Counted from the first letter of the stretch, positions 21,136 to 32,498 are shown. The stretch is 64,000 nucleotides of DNA from Phellopilus nigrolimitatus (GCA_021029095.1 JAJOHG010000025.1:124001-188000); one strand, 5' to 3'. Made by a program: numbers and translations. Notes: generated by a model not told the origin, from the letters alone.

Positions 21136-21539
21136 TACTGTGTTTAGACTGCGGGAAATAGAGACAAAACCCGGCCGAATTGGTATCGTCCTGAAGCAGC
21201 CGTGCGCACGTCTGAGTCGAAAACCGCAACCTAGCTGAAGACTGTATCGGAACATCTTACCTCGACAGTGGTCGAGGCGGTAAGCTAGAGAGGACTGAAA
21301 ATATCGGTTCTCACCAATCAAGAATACCTGCTTGCAACCGCATGCCGTATCACGTAAATCAATGAATTCGAAGCATTAGCAAGTCCTTCGAACATCGAAT
21401 TAATGCAAGGAGAAATGTCAATCTAGCATTATACGGTCAGAAAAAGAAACAACAATTTACACGTCACGAGGCAACACAGCAGACATCAACAAGCGATCAG
21501 CAAAAATACAGGAAGACAGAAGTTACAGTGATTGGAGAT
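21136..21539. other. Spacer between BTB copies 6 and 7
   Basis: No protein-like frame. It is the upstream side of copy 6 and the downstream side of copy 7. The inverted duplication with the left edge of the window ends near 21535. Confidence 0.5.
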
Positions 21540-22464
21540 TTACTTGACTTCCTTGGAAGGCGGTCTAAGATACGCTGGAATTCTGAGCTAAAGTCATCCT
21601 TGAGAAAGAAACGTTTCAAGCACTTAGGACACACTTGTTCTCAAAAGTCCTTCAAATGACTACTCTGCAGTGCCTCGCAGACAACGATCTTCGAAAGCTC
21701 ATCCGGAGATTTTTCAGTTTATCTCTGTCCGAACGAGCCTTTCGAACTTGGCCCATGCCGATTTGTCATGCAACTGCGAACGACAATCTTCCGCATGTTC
21801 CTTAGCAATGAACTCCCATCGCAGACGATGCTCCCCTGCGTTTTTGCCAAAATGAATCCACAATGCCTGATTAATCATATTATGGCGACGTCGATGGAGG
21901 CTGATGAGATTCAACAATGACGCTGTGTCCATCGATTCCAAGACAGCCCGTTGCTGAGAATCCTCGGTATCTGGAGGTCGAACAAACTGCGAGATAAAGC
22001 GAGCTTCGCTGCTCCATCCATGGCGACTCGCAAGCACGTATTTCTCTAGCATACTGCCAGGAAGACTAGCAGTGATCGTGACGGATCAGCTCGCGGATAC
22101 GCGTCGTGACGTCGAGAATGTCATATTTGTCCGCGACGGCGGCGAAGCAAGACACGAAAGATAACGGTCGCAATGCAAGCTTTGGGCGCGGGCGGCGCGG
22201 ATAAATGGAGTCCAGGAGACATAGCACGATAAATCCATCCTCCGAAAGCTGGACGATGTCTTCTGTAGGATCTGAGGCCGGGCCTTGAGGCATGGCTATC
22301 ATGCCTCCGAAGACGTCTGAGGACAGCCTCAGGATGAGAGAATGGACCTTGAATCGAACGCCGTCTGAGGACTGCAACGTGATGTCTGCGTCGGGGTCAT
22401 TATAGAATTCGTTGTATTCGATTCGGACTTCCTCAGAAGGCGCGGGCGTTGGAGACGTCGACAT
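21540..22464 (-). pseudogene. BTB/POZ domain protein, copy 7, inverted twin of copy 1
   Basis: Starts MSTSPTPAPSEEVRIEYNEF and reads through the whole BTB half without a break (DADITLQSSDGVRFKVHSLI, VFGGMIAMPQGP, YPRRPRPKLALR, DVTTRIRELIRHDH). The frame then shifts near 22060, close to the site where copy 1 also breaks; SLPGSMLEKYVLASRHGW resumes in the next frame. A third loss occurs near 21715 (REIN-stop against the REMDRISP-like reading of copy 1), and the Cys tail is eroded. DNA identity to copy 1 is high in coding and upstream sequence, so these are sister copies in opposite orientation. Confidence 0.8.
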
Positions 22465-22589
22465 GACCGTAGTGGTGCGAAGGCAAGCCGCCGCACGACT
22501 AACGCGACGTGCGCTTGTTACTTTTCCGTCACAACGGCACGTGTCAAGCTGTGACTCCCTTCATGGACGAAGTCATTTTTGATATTTAT

Positions 22590-22845
22590 CTGCTCATACT
22601 CTTAGCCTCAGTAGTATTGACCACCATATGCAATACCCAATATCTCGTGGTCAGTGATATCTTCTTTTTCACGATATTTTAAAAATTGCAACATTCTGAA
22701 CTTGTTCGCTGACTTGTAAATTGTCTTGTCATATATGACCTAGTCTTAGATTCAGTGTCCGTTTGGCCTGATATATCAGATTTCTTCTGCGATCATTGTA
22801 AGTGTTTGTATCCCCAATTAGAATCGCCTCTACTATCAGCGTGAG
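22590..22845 (+). repeat. Dispersed repeat R1, copy B
   Basis: Reverse-complement match to 1-260, directly upstream of BTB copy 7 and between it and the first monooxygenase gene. A more diverged direct match lies at about 29220-29400; shared words include CTGAACTTGTTCGC/CCGAACTTGTTCGC and TCATATATG. Confidence 0.75.
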
Positions 22846-23090
22846 CAGATTTCATCCATGTACGAACTTCCAGTATCGCTTTCCACACGCTCATGACCAT
22901 ATTTCACCCAGCCAAAGTTTTGCTGACAAACAACAAAAGCATGTCTATCCAAGTAAACTTTAAAAGCTTGAGGAAAGGCACCGTGTGCCTTCGGAAAAAG
23001 GCTACCGCCCTGGCAGGTTATCGACTCCCATTAGTTTCCTTCCCCAAAACTCCAGCTTCGATTTCTCTGAGTACCCTATACTCCGCACAA

Positions 23091-24814
23091 ATGTCTGAGT
23101 CGATATCGAAGTTCACTGTTGGTATATGGTGAGCTTAAGTCGACTCGCTTCAGTCTTCCTCTTTGATGCGGACACATATCGTCTAGTGGAGGCGGTATCG
23201 CCGGACTCACCGCTGCCATCGCACTTTCGCGCCTTTCTTCGAAAAAAGACATCCGAATCGATATTTACTGAAGCAGCACAAGAATTCGCCGAAGTCGGTG
23301 CTGGTTTGGTCATTGTGGCGGCGTCCATGGAAAGTCATGAAAGCTTTAAGACTCGAGCAGGAGCTCGCGAAGCTTACTGAAACTCCTGCTGGAGAAGATA
23401 AACCTCGTGAGTTGTATGGCTCAGGGTTTCTAGGATATTGATCTCATACTCGCTTTTCAGATCTTGCATTTGAGATGCGCAAATCTGATCAGGAAAAAGG
23501 CATATCATTTTACAATTTGATGGTTCCAAGTGCGTATTGTCATTTACTCGCATTTCTATCAGATTGCTTTAGTGTTTTCGTCCAGTGGGTAATATCGCCT
23601 TCCACAGAGCCGACTTCCTACGCATTCTAGCAGAGCAGCTCGATCCTGAGATAACCACGTCGCACTTCTTCAAACGGCTTACTTCTTATTCCCTCCCATC
23701 TGCATCGTCTCCATCTTCGCCATTAATCCTCAATTTTAAGGACGGCACTACAGCGACGTGTGATGTCCTCATAGGCTCAGATGGAATTCATTCAGCTACC
23801 CGGCACACTCTGCTAGAACTCGCTGCTAAAGATGCTGAAGCAGATGGTGCCGAGGACGGGATGAAAGCGGCAGCGGTATTGAGGGGGATGGTAGAACCAG
23901 TTTGGAGCGGAAGTGTCGCATATCGTGGCGTTATACCTCGCGAAAAGCTGGAGAAACTCAATCCGAACCACAGAGCGATGCATACAGCGCAGAATGTCGG
24001 TCACTGCCTTTTTTTGTTCGTCCGCTGGAATGGAGAACTACTAATACTCACTCTATTCATAGTACATGGGAAAGAACAAGGCACTTATCTTTCTTTTCTT
24101 CACTCCAAATAACTCAAATTTTAGATTGACGTTATCACGGCCTAACATCTCACCCAGCACCTCATCGTGTTTCCTATCTCTCGAGGACGTCTTATAAATG
24201 TCGTCGCATTCTGTTCCTGGCCAGAGAAAGAAGGGACCATTTTCTAGGGCAGGACGGTCGAAGAGCGTACTAAATCGGAACTACTCGAACAATATGTTGG
24301 TTGGGAGGAGGAAGTTCAGCAACTTCTCCAGGTATGCTCGTTGCCGATTAACCGTTGCGCTACTGACTGTGAACTTTACTTAGTGCATCGACAAGCCCTC
24401 GCGCTGGGCTATCAACGCTTTGAAAGGCATTCCAATTTACTCTCATGATCGCGTCGCACTTATGGGAGACGCGGTGAGTCAATATTGAATATGTTTGTGT
24501 TTGCTTAGGCTCATTATGCATAGGCACACGCTATGACACCACACCAAGGCTCCGGCGCCGGCCAAGCAATCGAAGACGCATACATTCTTGCGTCAATCCT
24601 GACTCACCAGCTCACTACTCGAGAGACTCTTCCTGCGTCGCTCAAAGTTTACGAAGCGGTATGTCTGCCGCACGGGAATGAAGTTCAGTGGCGCTCGTGG
24701 CAAAATGGGAAGCTGTATGAGTTTGCGGACCCGCGATTTGCCAATCTCGATTTCTCCGATGGTGCGAACTCGAAGTGTATACGTACGTGCATATATGTAA
24801 CTACCATTGTTTAA
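23091..24814 (+). pseudogene. FAD monooxygenase copy a (salicylate hydroxylase-like), decayed
   Basis: Exons by comparison with the intact copy at 32.7 kb: 23091-23128, 23187-23406, 23461-23529, 23586-23995, 24063-24080, 24158-24331, 24384-24473, 24524-24814. Fingerprints are visible: a GGGIAGLTAAIALSRLSS dinucleotide fold, SDGIHSATRH, and MGDA/AHAMTPHQGSGAGQAIEDAY. It is broken by two extra bases in exon 2 (near 23270 and 23310) and by a stop in exon 6 (TTC TAG GGC, near 24245, where paralogues have GAG). The C-terminus departs after DGANS and lacks the NWKWAW tail. The donor after the 18-base exon is GC where intact paralogues have GT. It is the first and most damaged full-length unit of the array. 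Confidence 0.8.
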
Positions 24815-25198
24815 GAGTCATGCAAACAGCCGCCCAAGCCACCCTTGCAAATAAAATCCCACGCTTTTTAGCGAGTGACAAATGAACTTCTATTACATAA
24901 ATATCTCTTCGCCATGACCTATTCACTCGATCCTTCTTTGTAACAAGGTCCTCCTGCAGGTTTGAGCAGATCAAAAATTGCAAAGAGAGTCTTATCTCCA
25001 TCGCGAAGATCGCGATGGAGTCGGACATCTTCGTCATTCTTTCACTACAATCCCGAACTTTCAGGGTCTAAAAAAGGGAAAGAAGGCTAAACATAATTTC
25101 ATGTGAAGCGAGTGCTCCAGGCACACAGGCATCTGTGAGTAGGCAACTCTCCAAAGTTGAGCACCTCGATATCTGATAAGTAAGCTTCCATCACCATG
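24815..25198. other. Upstream part of the monooxygenase repeat unit (copy b)
   Basis: Contains segments repeated upstream of the other copies: a block with AATCCCACGCTTTTTAG (about 24855-24875; also near 31905 and 35795) and a block with TTTGTAACAAGGTCCTCCTG (about 24935; also near 29400). The duplicated unit therefore includes at least 500 bases of 5' flank, not only the gene. Confidence 0.65.
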
Positions 25199-25315
25199 TT
25201 GCGAGTCGAATAGTACTCATTGTTGACTAATGTACCAAACTCCGGAGCAGACGGGTCTCCTTAGGCTACATAAAAGCGCGGGGCTGCTGTGAAGAGCATC
25301 CAACAACAGTTCTCA
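25199..25315 (+). promoter_or_regulatory. Conserved promoter block, monooxygenase copy b
   Basis: Aligned with the same block upstream of copies c, d and e: TTGCGAGTCGRATAG, CTCATTG, a GCAG-containing stretch, a TATA-like TACATAAAAG at 25267, then CTGTGAAGAGCATCCA. The TATA-like element is 111 bases before the ATG, which fits a core promoter plus short leader. Confidence 0.65.
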
Positions 25316-25377
25316 TTCTAGACTGCTATTAAATAAGTTTCGAAACGCCGTCTTCTGTTTCTTTCGAGCTCGTAAAA

Positions 25378-27208
25378 ATGTCAACGCCAAAGTTTACGGT
25401 TGCTATCTGGTGAGATCGATTTGGTTGTCATCTTTAACTTTCTCTAATGCATTTTTCACCGTCTAGTGGAGGTGGTATTGGTGGACTCACTGCGGCCATC
25501 GCACTTGCACGCTTCTCCTCAGAGAAAAAAGACATCCGAATTGACATCTATGAAGCAGCCCGGGAGTTCACAGAAATCGGTGCCGGCGTAGTCATGTTTC
25601 TACGTCCGTGGGGTGTCATGAAAACTTTAGGACTCGAACAAGAACTTGCGAAAATCAGTGAAGTTCCAATTATCGAAAATAAGCCTCGTGAGCTGGAGCG
25701 TAGCCCTTTTTCTATTGATCGCTATGCTTACTCTCTCGTCACAGGCGTTGGATTTGAGCTACGTAAATCTGACCAGACAACCCGGAGCGAGTCTTTCTAC
25801 GAGATCATGGTTACAAGTACGCAATCCCATTTTACACGAAATCCAACGATCACTAATAGAATGCTTCTTCTTAGTGGGTATTCTTGCATTTTACCGAGCC
25901 GAGTTTCTTATGTCTCTTGCGGGGCAACTCGATTCTGCAACCACCTCCAAACACTTTTCCAAGCGACTTGTCTCATATACTCTTCCACCAGCCTCGTCTC
26001 CATCTTCGCCGATAACCCTTAACTTCAAAGATGGGACCACTGCGACGTGCGATGTGCTGATTGGCGCAGATGGGATCCATTCTGCTACTCGACACACCTT
26101 GTTAGGACTAGCTGCTGCTGATGCAGAGGCAGATGGCAGTGACGAGGGGAGGAAATCAGCAGAGATCTTAAGGGGGATGGTCGACCCTGTTTGGAGTGGA
26201 AGCGTCGCATACCGCGGTGTTATACCTCGAGAGAGACTGGAGAAGCTCAACCCAAACCACAGAGCAATGAAGACACCGCAAAATGTCCGTCTTCACAGTA
26301 TAATCCACACGCTATTACCAAATACTAACAACTTTTCTTTGCTCTTAGTACATGGGAAAAAATAAGGTGTCGAACTTTCTTAATTTCTGAGTTAAAGTTC
26401 AGGCTCTCATCATCTATTTGTTTTTTTCTTCGTCCAGCACCTCATCGTATTCCTCTCTCTCAAGGACGTCTGATCAACGTCGTCGCCTTCTGCTCCTGGC
26501 CCGAGAAAGAAGGGACAACATTTGAAGGCAAGACGGTCGAAGAGCGCAGTAAAGCAGAGCTGCTTGAGCAGTACGTAGGCTGGGAGGAGGAAGTTCAGCA
26601 GCTCCTTCAGGTGCGGTTTCTTGAGACATTAAATGAAGATATTGTAGCTAATGTAGGTTTTTACAGTGCATGGATTCGCCTTCACTCTGGACCATCAATG
26701 CCTTGAAAGGCCTACCAATTAGTTCTCACAGTCGAGTGGCGCTCGTGGGAGATGCGGTGCGTTGCTAAAAAATTGTTTTCAATGTTTTCCCATTGCTCAA
26801 GCTCATTCTGTATTTTAGGCACACGCTATGACGCCGCACCAAGGCTCCGGTGCCGGCCAAGCAATTGAGGACGCTTACGTTCTCGCATCGATTCTCGCTC
26901 ATCCGCTGACGACGCTGGAGTCTCTCCCCGCGGCACTCAAGGTCTACGAGGCTATCCGTTTGCCGCACGCGAACGACGTCCAGCGCCGCTCGAGGGAGAA
27001 CGGAAAGTTGTACGAGTTCACCGATCCTCGATTCGCCGACCTCGATCTCGGTGATGGTGCGACCTCGAGCGAATCCGATATGCAAACGTTGCGGAAGATC
27101 GGGGATGCTATATTTGAGAACTGGAAGTGGGCGTGGACGACGGATATTGAAGATGATCGGAAGAAGGCTACTGCGCTGCTTGAAGAGCGGGTTGGCGGAG
27201 AGAACTAA
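25378..27208 (+). pseudogene. FAD monooxygenase copy b, one-base frameshift in exon 6
   Basis: Exons: 25378-25409, 25467-25687, 25745-25816, 25875-26284, 26349-26366, 26438-26610, 26667-26756, 26819-27208. Exons 1-5 and 7-8 are clean: MSTPKFTVAICGGGIGGLTA with the GxGxxG FAD fold, EIGAGVVMFLRPWGVMK, GADGIHSATRH (DG motif), YMGKNK micro-exon, ALVGDAAHAMTPHQGSGAGQ (GD motif), C-terminal ENWKWAWTTDIEDDRKK. Exon 6 is 173 bases instead of 174: a T is missing near 26450 (HLIVF then a wrong frame), which leads to a stop. Class A flavoprotein monooxygenases hydroxylate aromatic substrates with NAD(P)H and O2; the substrate here is unknown. If the deletion were a sequence error the gene would be complete. 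Confidence 0.8.
26126..26625 (+). repeat. 500-bp tract identical to 30600-31099
   Basis: By eye every base of this tract, which covers the end of exon 4, intron 4, the micro-exon, intron 5, exon 6 and the start of intron 6, equals copy c, including the exon 6 deletion. Just outside, the two genes differ every few bases to tens of bases, introns included. Confidence 0.85.
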
Positions 27209-27880
27209 GCCTGGGGGACGTATACTTTCATGCCATCTCTGGTCTATTTGTATGAGGTTTCGCGTCCACAAACCATCATTACAGAAGCGATGAGAGTAGG
27301 CTACGTGAACGGTTACGCCTCTCATGACTTGGGTAGGCGAAGAAAACTGAATCGACACTCCGCCATTGAATGCTCGAGAAATAGATTAATTGTGTATAGC
27401 ACAACACATCTCACGTAACTTCAGCTCGGAATCTATATTGATCTCCGAACAGGATTCGGAAATTGGGAAGGAAATCGAGTTTGGGAAAGGTAAAAGAAGT
27501 CATCTGTGAGTCTATTCCTCGGTGCTAGTTTGTTGTACTAGAGATCGCATCATGGGCAACGGAGGCGAAAGAGGCAACTTGGGATCAAAGCTTTCCGATA
27601 GGCCTTGGTTAGGATGAAGCGGAAAAATGAATGCACACAACAACAGACCTGGGCCAAAGCCGAAGAGCAGCCAAACCGAAAGGCGTGTTTCAAATAGCGA
27701 CTGCTGTGCTTGACAATGTGAGAGCAGGAAGACTTCGAGCATAAATGCATTGACCTGGAATGGAGAATTGCACCAGTCATTGATTGCATTAAGAAACTAG
27801 CTCAGCAATTAATTGTCGGAGTCGGAAGTCCTTGGTCAAGTGTAGGCTGGTTTGGGGCCCTTAACACTATTGAATACGGC
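27209..27880. other. 3' flank of monooxygenase copy b and start of an inserted segment
   Basis: To about 27350 the sequence matches the 3' flanks of copies c and d (GGTTACGCCTCTCA, GGGTAGGCG). Beyond 27420 it is unrelated to the array. No gene seen. Confidence 0.5.
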
Positions 27881-28980
27881 CGCCTCAGGGGTTGGCTCGT
27901 CTGTCGCTACATGGACCTCTCAGGAATCGTCGCCTGCAACCGGGGGAAAAAAAAAGGAGAAAGAAAAGGAGGCGGGAAGGAATAATATCCAGGAGATCAT
28001 GTCCTTGCTGAGCTTCAGCTGCTGGCGCAACCAGAGACAAGCGCAGGTCCTGCAGCTCTCTTCTTCCCCTGGCACGTCCCCCACTCACGTACAGAGGTAT
28101 CTTCGACATCTCTACCCAATGGTTCTGACGCGCCACGCATTCCCTGCCGACACCTCGCAGCCGCCTCCACGCTTCTTGATGTCTTCGCGCAGCTCGCGTT
28201 CGCGGATTACATCATGACGCCAGCCATGCGCTCTTTGTCTTCGGGAAGCTCCTCAAGCTGATGTCCTTCCCACGCGTGCGTGTCCTAATCCTGAAGCTGT
28301 TGATGCGGTTCCGCGCAGACAGGGACCACCGTGCGTTCCTCGTGCGTGTGCACCGGCAGAGAACGAGCAGCAGATATCCACACTCGCACGGCTTACATGA
28401 ATGCTGCAACATGCGCCGAACACAGCACAGAGCGACGAAGCGGCGCACAAGGAGGAGATCTTTGCAGAGCACGCGTGAGGCAAACCTTCGAGTGCAACGG
28501 AAGAAGGAGCGCAAACATACTGTAATACGAGTAGAACATGTTCCGTGCTTCGTCTACGCCGCTCGTGTTGAATAGCCAGCTCGTGCGGCGCAGCGCAGAT
28601 GCATCGAGGCGAGCTGCGTCCACAGCCGCGTAGAAGACCACGGGGATCTCGAGGAAATCTAGCCGGTACACATTGACTCAGCAGAAAAGAAGAAAAAAGT
28701 GTGCGAACCGGGACCGGATGGGGGAAGGATGGAGGAGCACCGCGAGCACCAACGCGGGTAACCAGCACGCTAGGACGCCCGCGTCGAGGAGGAAGAACCA
28801 GAGTGTGTTGAGCGTGTACGTGAAGTCGTCTTCGTCGATGCATACGCACACAGCAGCATCACAACGCTGAGCGTCACTTTGCACTTCGACTCTACGTAGC
28901 CTTACAGAAATCGTAATCGTCTCCATCCTCCAAAATCGGTTGCCACTCTCTAGCAAACGTTGCGCCGTTCCTTGCCACAT
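27881..28980 (-). pseudogene. Remnant of an unidentified membrane-protein gene (longer copy)
   Basis: Minus-strand readings look like protein but change frame repeatedly. Near 28790-28830 is a hydrophobic segment (LNTLWFFLLDAGVLACWLPA); near 28545-28665 YRLDFLEIPVVFYAAVDAAR and VDEARNMFYSYYSMFALLLP; near 28190-28265 QLEELPEDKERMAGV followed by DVIRERELREDIKKRGGG. The last part is clearly homologous to a minus-strand reading at 35420-35530. I do not recognise the family. The absence of any continuous frame, and the isolation between two monooxygenase copies, suggest a dead gene; some frame changes could be introns. Confidence 0.4.
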
Positions 28981-29219
28981 CCCCGTGTTCTGAAGACTGT
29001 GTCTCTATGTGTCCCTATGTACTAAGTATAACTTTTCCTAGTATAGGCTTGGCCAGCACATGCTATGTTGGAATTTCTGCAAACCCGCAAAAACTGTTTT
29101 GGGGTTACGGACATATCGGGTAGATTAGTAAGCAAGTAGCATACTGTTTGCCCACGGCCCACCACCGCCAACGGGACAAATGGACTCACTGTGTGCGACT
29201 GCCGGTGACCTCGCCCTCG

Positions 29220-29400
29220 TATTTCAACATGCTATGCCCGACAGCTCGTGGTCCGTAACTTTTTTCGAGATTTAGTTTTGCGACAGTCCGAACTTGTTCG
29301 CAAAGTTGTAAAATGACCTATCATATATGCCATAGTCTTAATGTCCATTTGATCTGCCGTATTGAATGTCTTCTACGTATCAACTGACAGATACTTATTT
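29220..29400 (+). repeat. Dispersed repeat R1, copy C
   Basis: Diverged direct match to 22620-22800 (CTCGTGGT, GAACTTGTTCGC, TCATATATG, TAGTCTTA, TGTCCRTTTG). Here it lies upstream of monooxygenase copy c, whereas copies A and B lie upstream of BTB genes, so the repeat is not tied to one gene family. Confidence 0.65.
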
Positions 29401-29561
29401 GTAACAAGGTCCTCCTGCAAGCTTGTGCAGGCTTCAGGTTGCAAGGAGAATCTCATCAGTCATCGGAAGACATGGTGAGTAATCTTGCACGGGACTTGCC
29501 CGTCTCCATCGCTCGAGCCGGGCGACTACGTTATTCTTTCGCTAAAATCTCGACTAAAAAA

Positions 29562-29605
29562 ATGCCGGTAGAAGCTTTGGACCATTGCGCGTACTTTCGG
29601 CAGCG
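29562..29605 (+). promoter_or_regulatory. Upstream palindromic element, copy c
   Basis: AATGCCGGTAGAAG and, about 20 bases on, CTTTCGGCAGCG: near-complementary arms related to TGCCGGCAG and CTGTCGGCA found upstream of copies d and e. It may form a hairpin or be a two-half-site factor-binding element. Confidence 0.45.
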
Positions 29606-29678
29606 TTGCGGACACATTGGCATCCGACCCTTTAAAGCCGAGCACGTCGATATCTGATAAGTAAGCTTCCGTCACTTT

Positions 29679-29790
29679 GTCGCGAGTCGGATAGCGCTCA
29701 TTGTTGACAAATGTCCTCAATCCCGCAGCAGGTGCTGGCTCCTTAGACTACATAATAACGCGAGTCTACTGTGAAGAGCATCCAGCAATC
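29679..29790 (+). promoter_or_regulatory. Conserved promoter block, monooxygenase copy c
   Basis: Same block as upstream of copy b: CGCGAGTCGGATAGCGCTCA, CCCGCAGCAGGTGCT, TATA-like TACATAATA at 29749, then CTGTGAAGAGCATCCAGCAA. The TATA-like element is 101 bases before the ATG. Confidence 0.65.
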
Positions 29791-29849
29791 AACCCTCTTG
29801 TAAACCCGCCTTCAATTAACTTCGAATCGTCGTCTTCAGACTCGTAGAA

Positions 29850-31692
29850 ATGTCTACGCCAAAGTTTACAGTTGCCGTCTGGTGAGATCGACTTGGTTAC
29901 CATTTTCTACTTTCTCTAATGCATATTTTCACCGTCTAGTGGAGGAGGTATTGGTGGCCTCATCGCGGCCATCGCAATTTCTCGTCTCTCTTCTGGGAAA
30001 AAAGACATCCGAATCGACATCTATGAAGCAGCCCGGGAGTTCACAGAAATTGGTGCCGGCATAGGCATGTTTCTGCGTCAGTGGGGTATCATGAAAACTT
30101 TAGGACTCGAACAAGCGCTTGCGAAACTCAGTGAAGTTCCAATCATCGAAAATAAGCCTCGTGAGCCAGCGCGTAGCCCTTTTTCTATCGATCGCTATCC
30201 TTACTCTCTCGTCACAGGTCTTGGATTTAAGCTACAAAAATCTGACCAGGCAACCCGGAGCGAATCTTTCTACGAGATCATGGTTAAAAGTACGCAATCC
30301 CATTCTACTCGAAATCCAACCGATCACTAATAAAATGCTTCTTCTTAGTGGGTATTCTTACCTTCCACCGAGCCGAGTTTCTTATGTGTCTCGCGGAGCA
30401 GCTTGACTCTGCAATTACTTCTAAACACTTCTCCAAGCGACTCATTTCCTACACACTTCCTCCAGACTGTTCTCCATCTTCGCCGATAACCCTTAACTTC
30501 AAAGATGGGACCACTGCGACGTGCGATGTGCTGATTGGCGCGGATGGGATCCATTCGGCTACTCGACACACCTTGCTAGAACTAGCTGCTAATGATGCCG
30601 AGGCAGATGGCAGTGACGAGGGGAGGAAATCAGCAGAGATCTTAAGGGGGATGGTCGACCCTGTTTGGAGTGGAAGCGTCGCATACCGCGGTGTTATACC
30701 TCGAGAGAGACTGGAGAAGCTCAACCCAAACCACAGAGCAATGAAGACACCGCAAAATGTCCGTCTTCACAGTATAATCCACACGCTATTACCAAATACT
30801 AACAACTTTTCTTTGCTCTTAGTACATGGGAAAAAATAAGGTGTCGAACTTTCTTAATTTCTGAGTTAAAGTTCAGGCTCTCATCATCTATTTGTTTTTT
30901 TCTTCGTCCAGCACCTCATCGTATTCCTCTCTCTCAAGGACGTCTGATCAACGTCGTCGCCTTCTGCTCCTGGCCCGAGAAAGAAGGGACAACATTTGAA
31001 GGCAAGACGGTCGAAGAGCGCAGTAAAGCAGAGCTGCTTGAGCAGTACGTAGGCTGGGAGGAGGAAGTTCAGCAGCTCCTTCAGGTGCGGTTTCTTGAGT
31101 TACTAAATAACGCTAATATCGCTAATGTACGTTTTATACGCTTTGTGTAGTGCATGGATTCGCCTTCACTCTGGGCTCTCAATGAGTTGAAAGGCCTCCC
31201 AATCAGTACTCACAGTCGAGTGGCGCTCGCGGGAGATGCGGTGCGTTGCTAAAAAAATGTTTTCAATGCTTTCCCGTTGCCTAAGCTCATTCTGCCTTTT
31301 AGGCACACGCTATGACGCCGCACCAAGGCTCAGGTGCCGGCCAAGCAATTGAAGACGCTTACATCCTCGCGTCGATTCTCGCTCATCCGCTGACGACGCT
31401 GGCGTCTATCCCCGCCGCACTCAAGGTCTACGAAACAGTCCGTTTGCCGCACGCGAACGACGTCCAGCGCCGCTCGAGGGAGAACGGAAAGTTGTACGAG
31501 CTTGCGGATCCGCGATTCGCCGACCTTGATCTCAGCGGTGGTACGAATTCGAGCAAATCTGATATGCAAACGTTGTGGAAGATGGGGAATACTGCGTTTG
31601 AGAACTGGAAGTGGGCGTGGACGACGGATATTGAAGATGATCGGAAGAAGGCTATTGCGCTACTTGAAGAGCGGGTTGGCGGAGAGAAATAA
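29850..31692 (+). pseudogene. FAD monooxygenase copy c, same exon 6 frameshift as copy b
   Basis: Exons: 29850-29881, 29940-30160, 30218-30289, 30349-30758, 30823-30840, 30912-31084, 31151-31240, 31303-31692. The fold motifs are complete: MSTPKFTVAVCGGGIGGLIA, GADGIHSATRH, YMGKNK, AGDAAHAMTPHQGSGAGQ, ENWKWAWTTDIEDDRKK. In the GD segment the usual LVGDA reads LAGDA. Exon 6 lacks the same T as copy b (near 30925), inside the 500-bp tract shared with copy b. Apart from that one base the gene is intact, including splice sites and promoter. Its loss may therefore be the direct result of gene conversion by copy b, or the reverse. Confidence 0.8.
30600..31099 (+). repeat. 500-bp tract identical to 26126-26625
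   Basis: Partner tract of the putative gene-conversion event, with the same length and the same internal frameshift as in copy b. Upstream (from about 30476) identity is also very high with a few differences. Confidence 0.85.
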
Positions 31693-32455
31693 GCCTGAAA
31701 TGGCTACCTCTGATCTTATTGTATGAGGTTTCGCGTTCACAACCAGTTATTCCAGAAGCGATGAGAGTAACCTACGTGAAGGTTACGCCTCTCAAGATTC
31801 GGGTAGGCGGAGAAATTTGAAGTTGAAGAATTCCTCGGTTGTATACATACATGTACTTGCACGTACTTACTACATATAGATCTCTTTGACCGAAGCCACA
31901 CTCGCGGAAAAATCCCACGCTTTTAGTCAGACACTTTCCTTACATAATTCTAATTTCGTCCTTCTTTGGAACAAAGTCCTTCTGCAAGCTTACAGCTGTT
32001 TTCATAACTATGCGGAATCGCAAAAAATCTCGCGCCGCCTCGCCACCGACTGCGTGACAAATATACTCGCACGATCCTATCATCTAAGCTTTTGCCGGAG
32101 TGCCGAGTGCCCGGATCAGGCTGTATCTGGTTGCCGAACATTCAGATCAGATTGCATCAAGCTTTCTGCTTTCTTCGAAGAAAACAAACGCATGCCGAAG
32201 CTCGGATCATCTCACTTCATCTTTGTAACACGGTCGTGGGACCGAGTGTGTCATCTTTTGGGTGGCGTGGGTGGCGCACGGATTTTCGCGATTCCGCGTA
32301 GTTATGAAAAGCGCTGTAAGCAGGGAGCATTTAAATCGCCAATCAGTGAGAGCGGGACACCGAAACTCGAGTCACCGACAGATAGAGACTTGTGCATCTC
32401 CATCGTGCTCGAGCCGGACGGCTACGTTATCCTTTCGCTAAGATCTCGACTAAAA
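31693..32455. other. Intergenic part of the repeat unit between copies c and d
   Basis: The first 130 bases match other 3' flanks of the array. 31870-32000 matches the upstream segments near 24855 and 35770 (GAAGCCACACTCGCG, AATCCCACGCTTTTAG). The rest is specific to this unit. The two 60-196-codon frames here are not protein-like. Confidence 0.5.
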
Positions 32456-32498
32456 ATGCCGGCAGAAGCCTTGTAGCATTGCGTGTGCTGTCGGCAGC
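32456..32498 (+). promoter_or_regulatory. Upstream palindromic element, copy d
   Basis: ATGCCGGCAGAAGC and GCTGTCGGCAGCG, arms TGCCGGCAG / CTGTCGGCA with one mismatch and a loop of about 23 bases. It lies 226-268 bases upstream of the only intact monooxygenase gene of the array. Confidence 0.5.
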
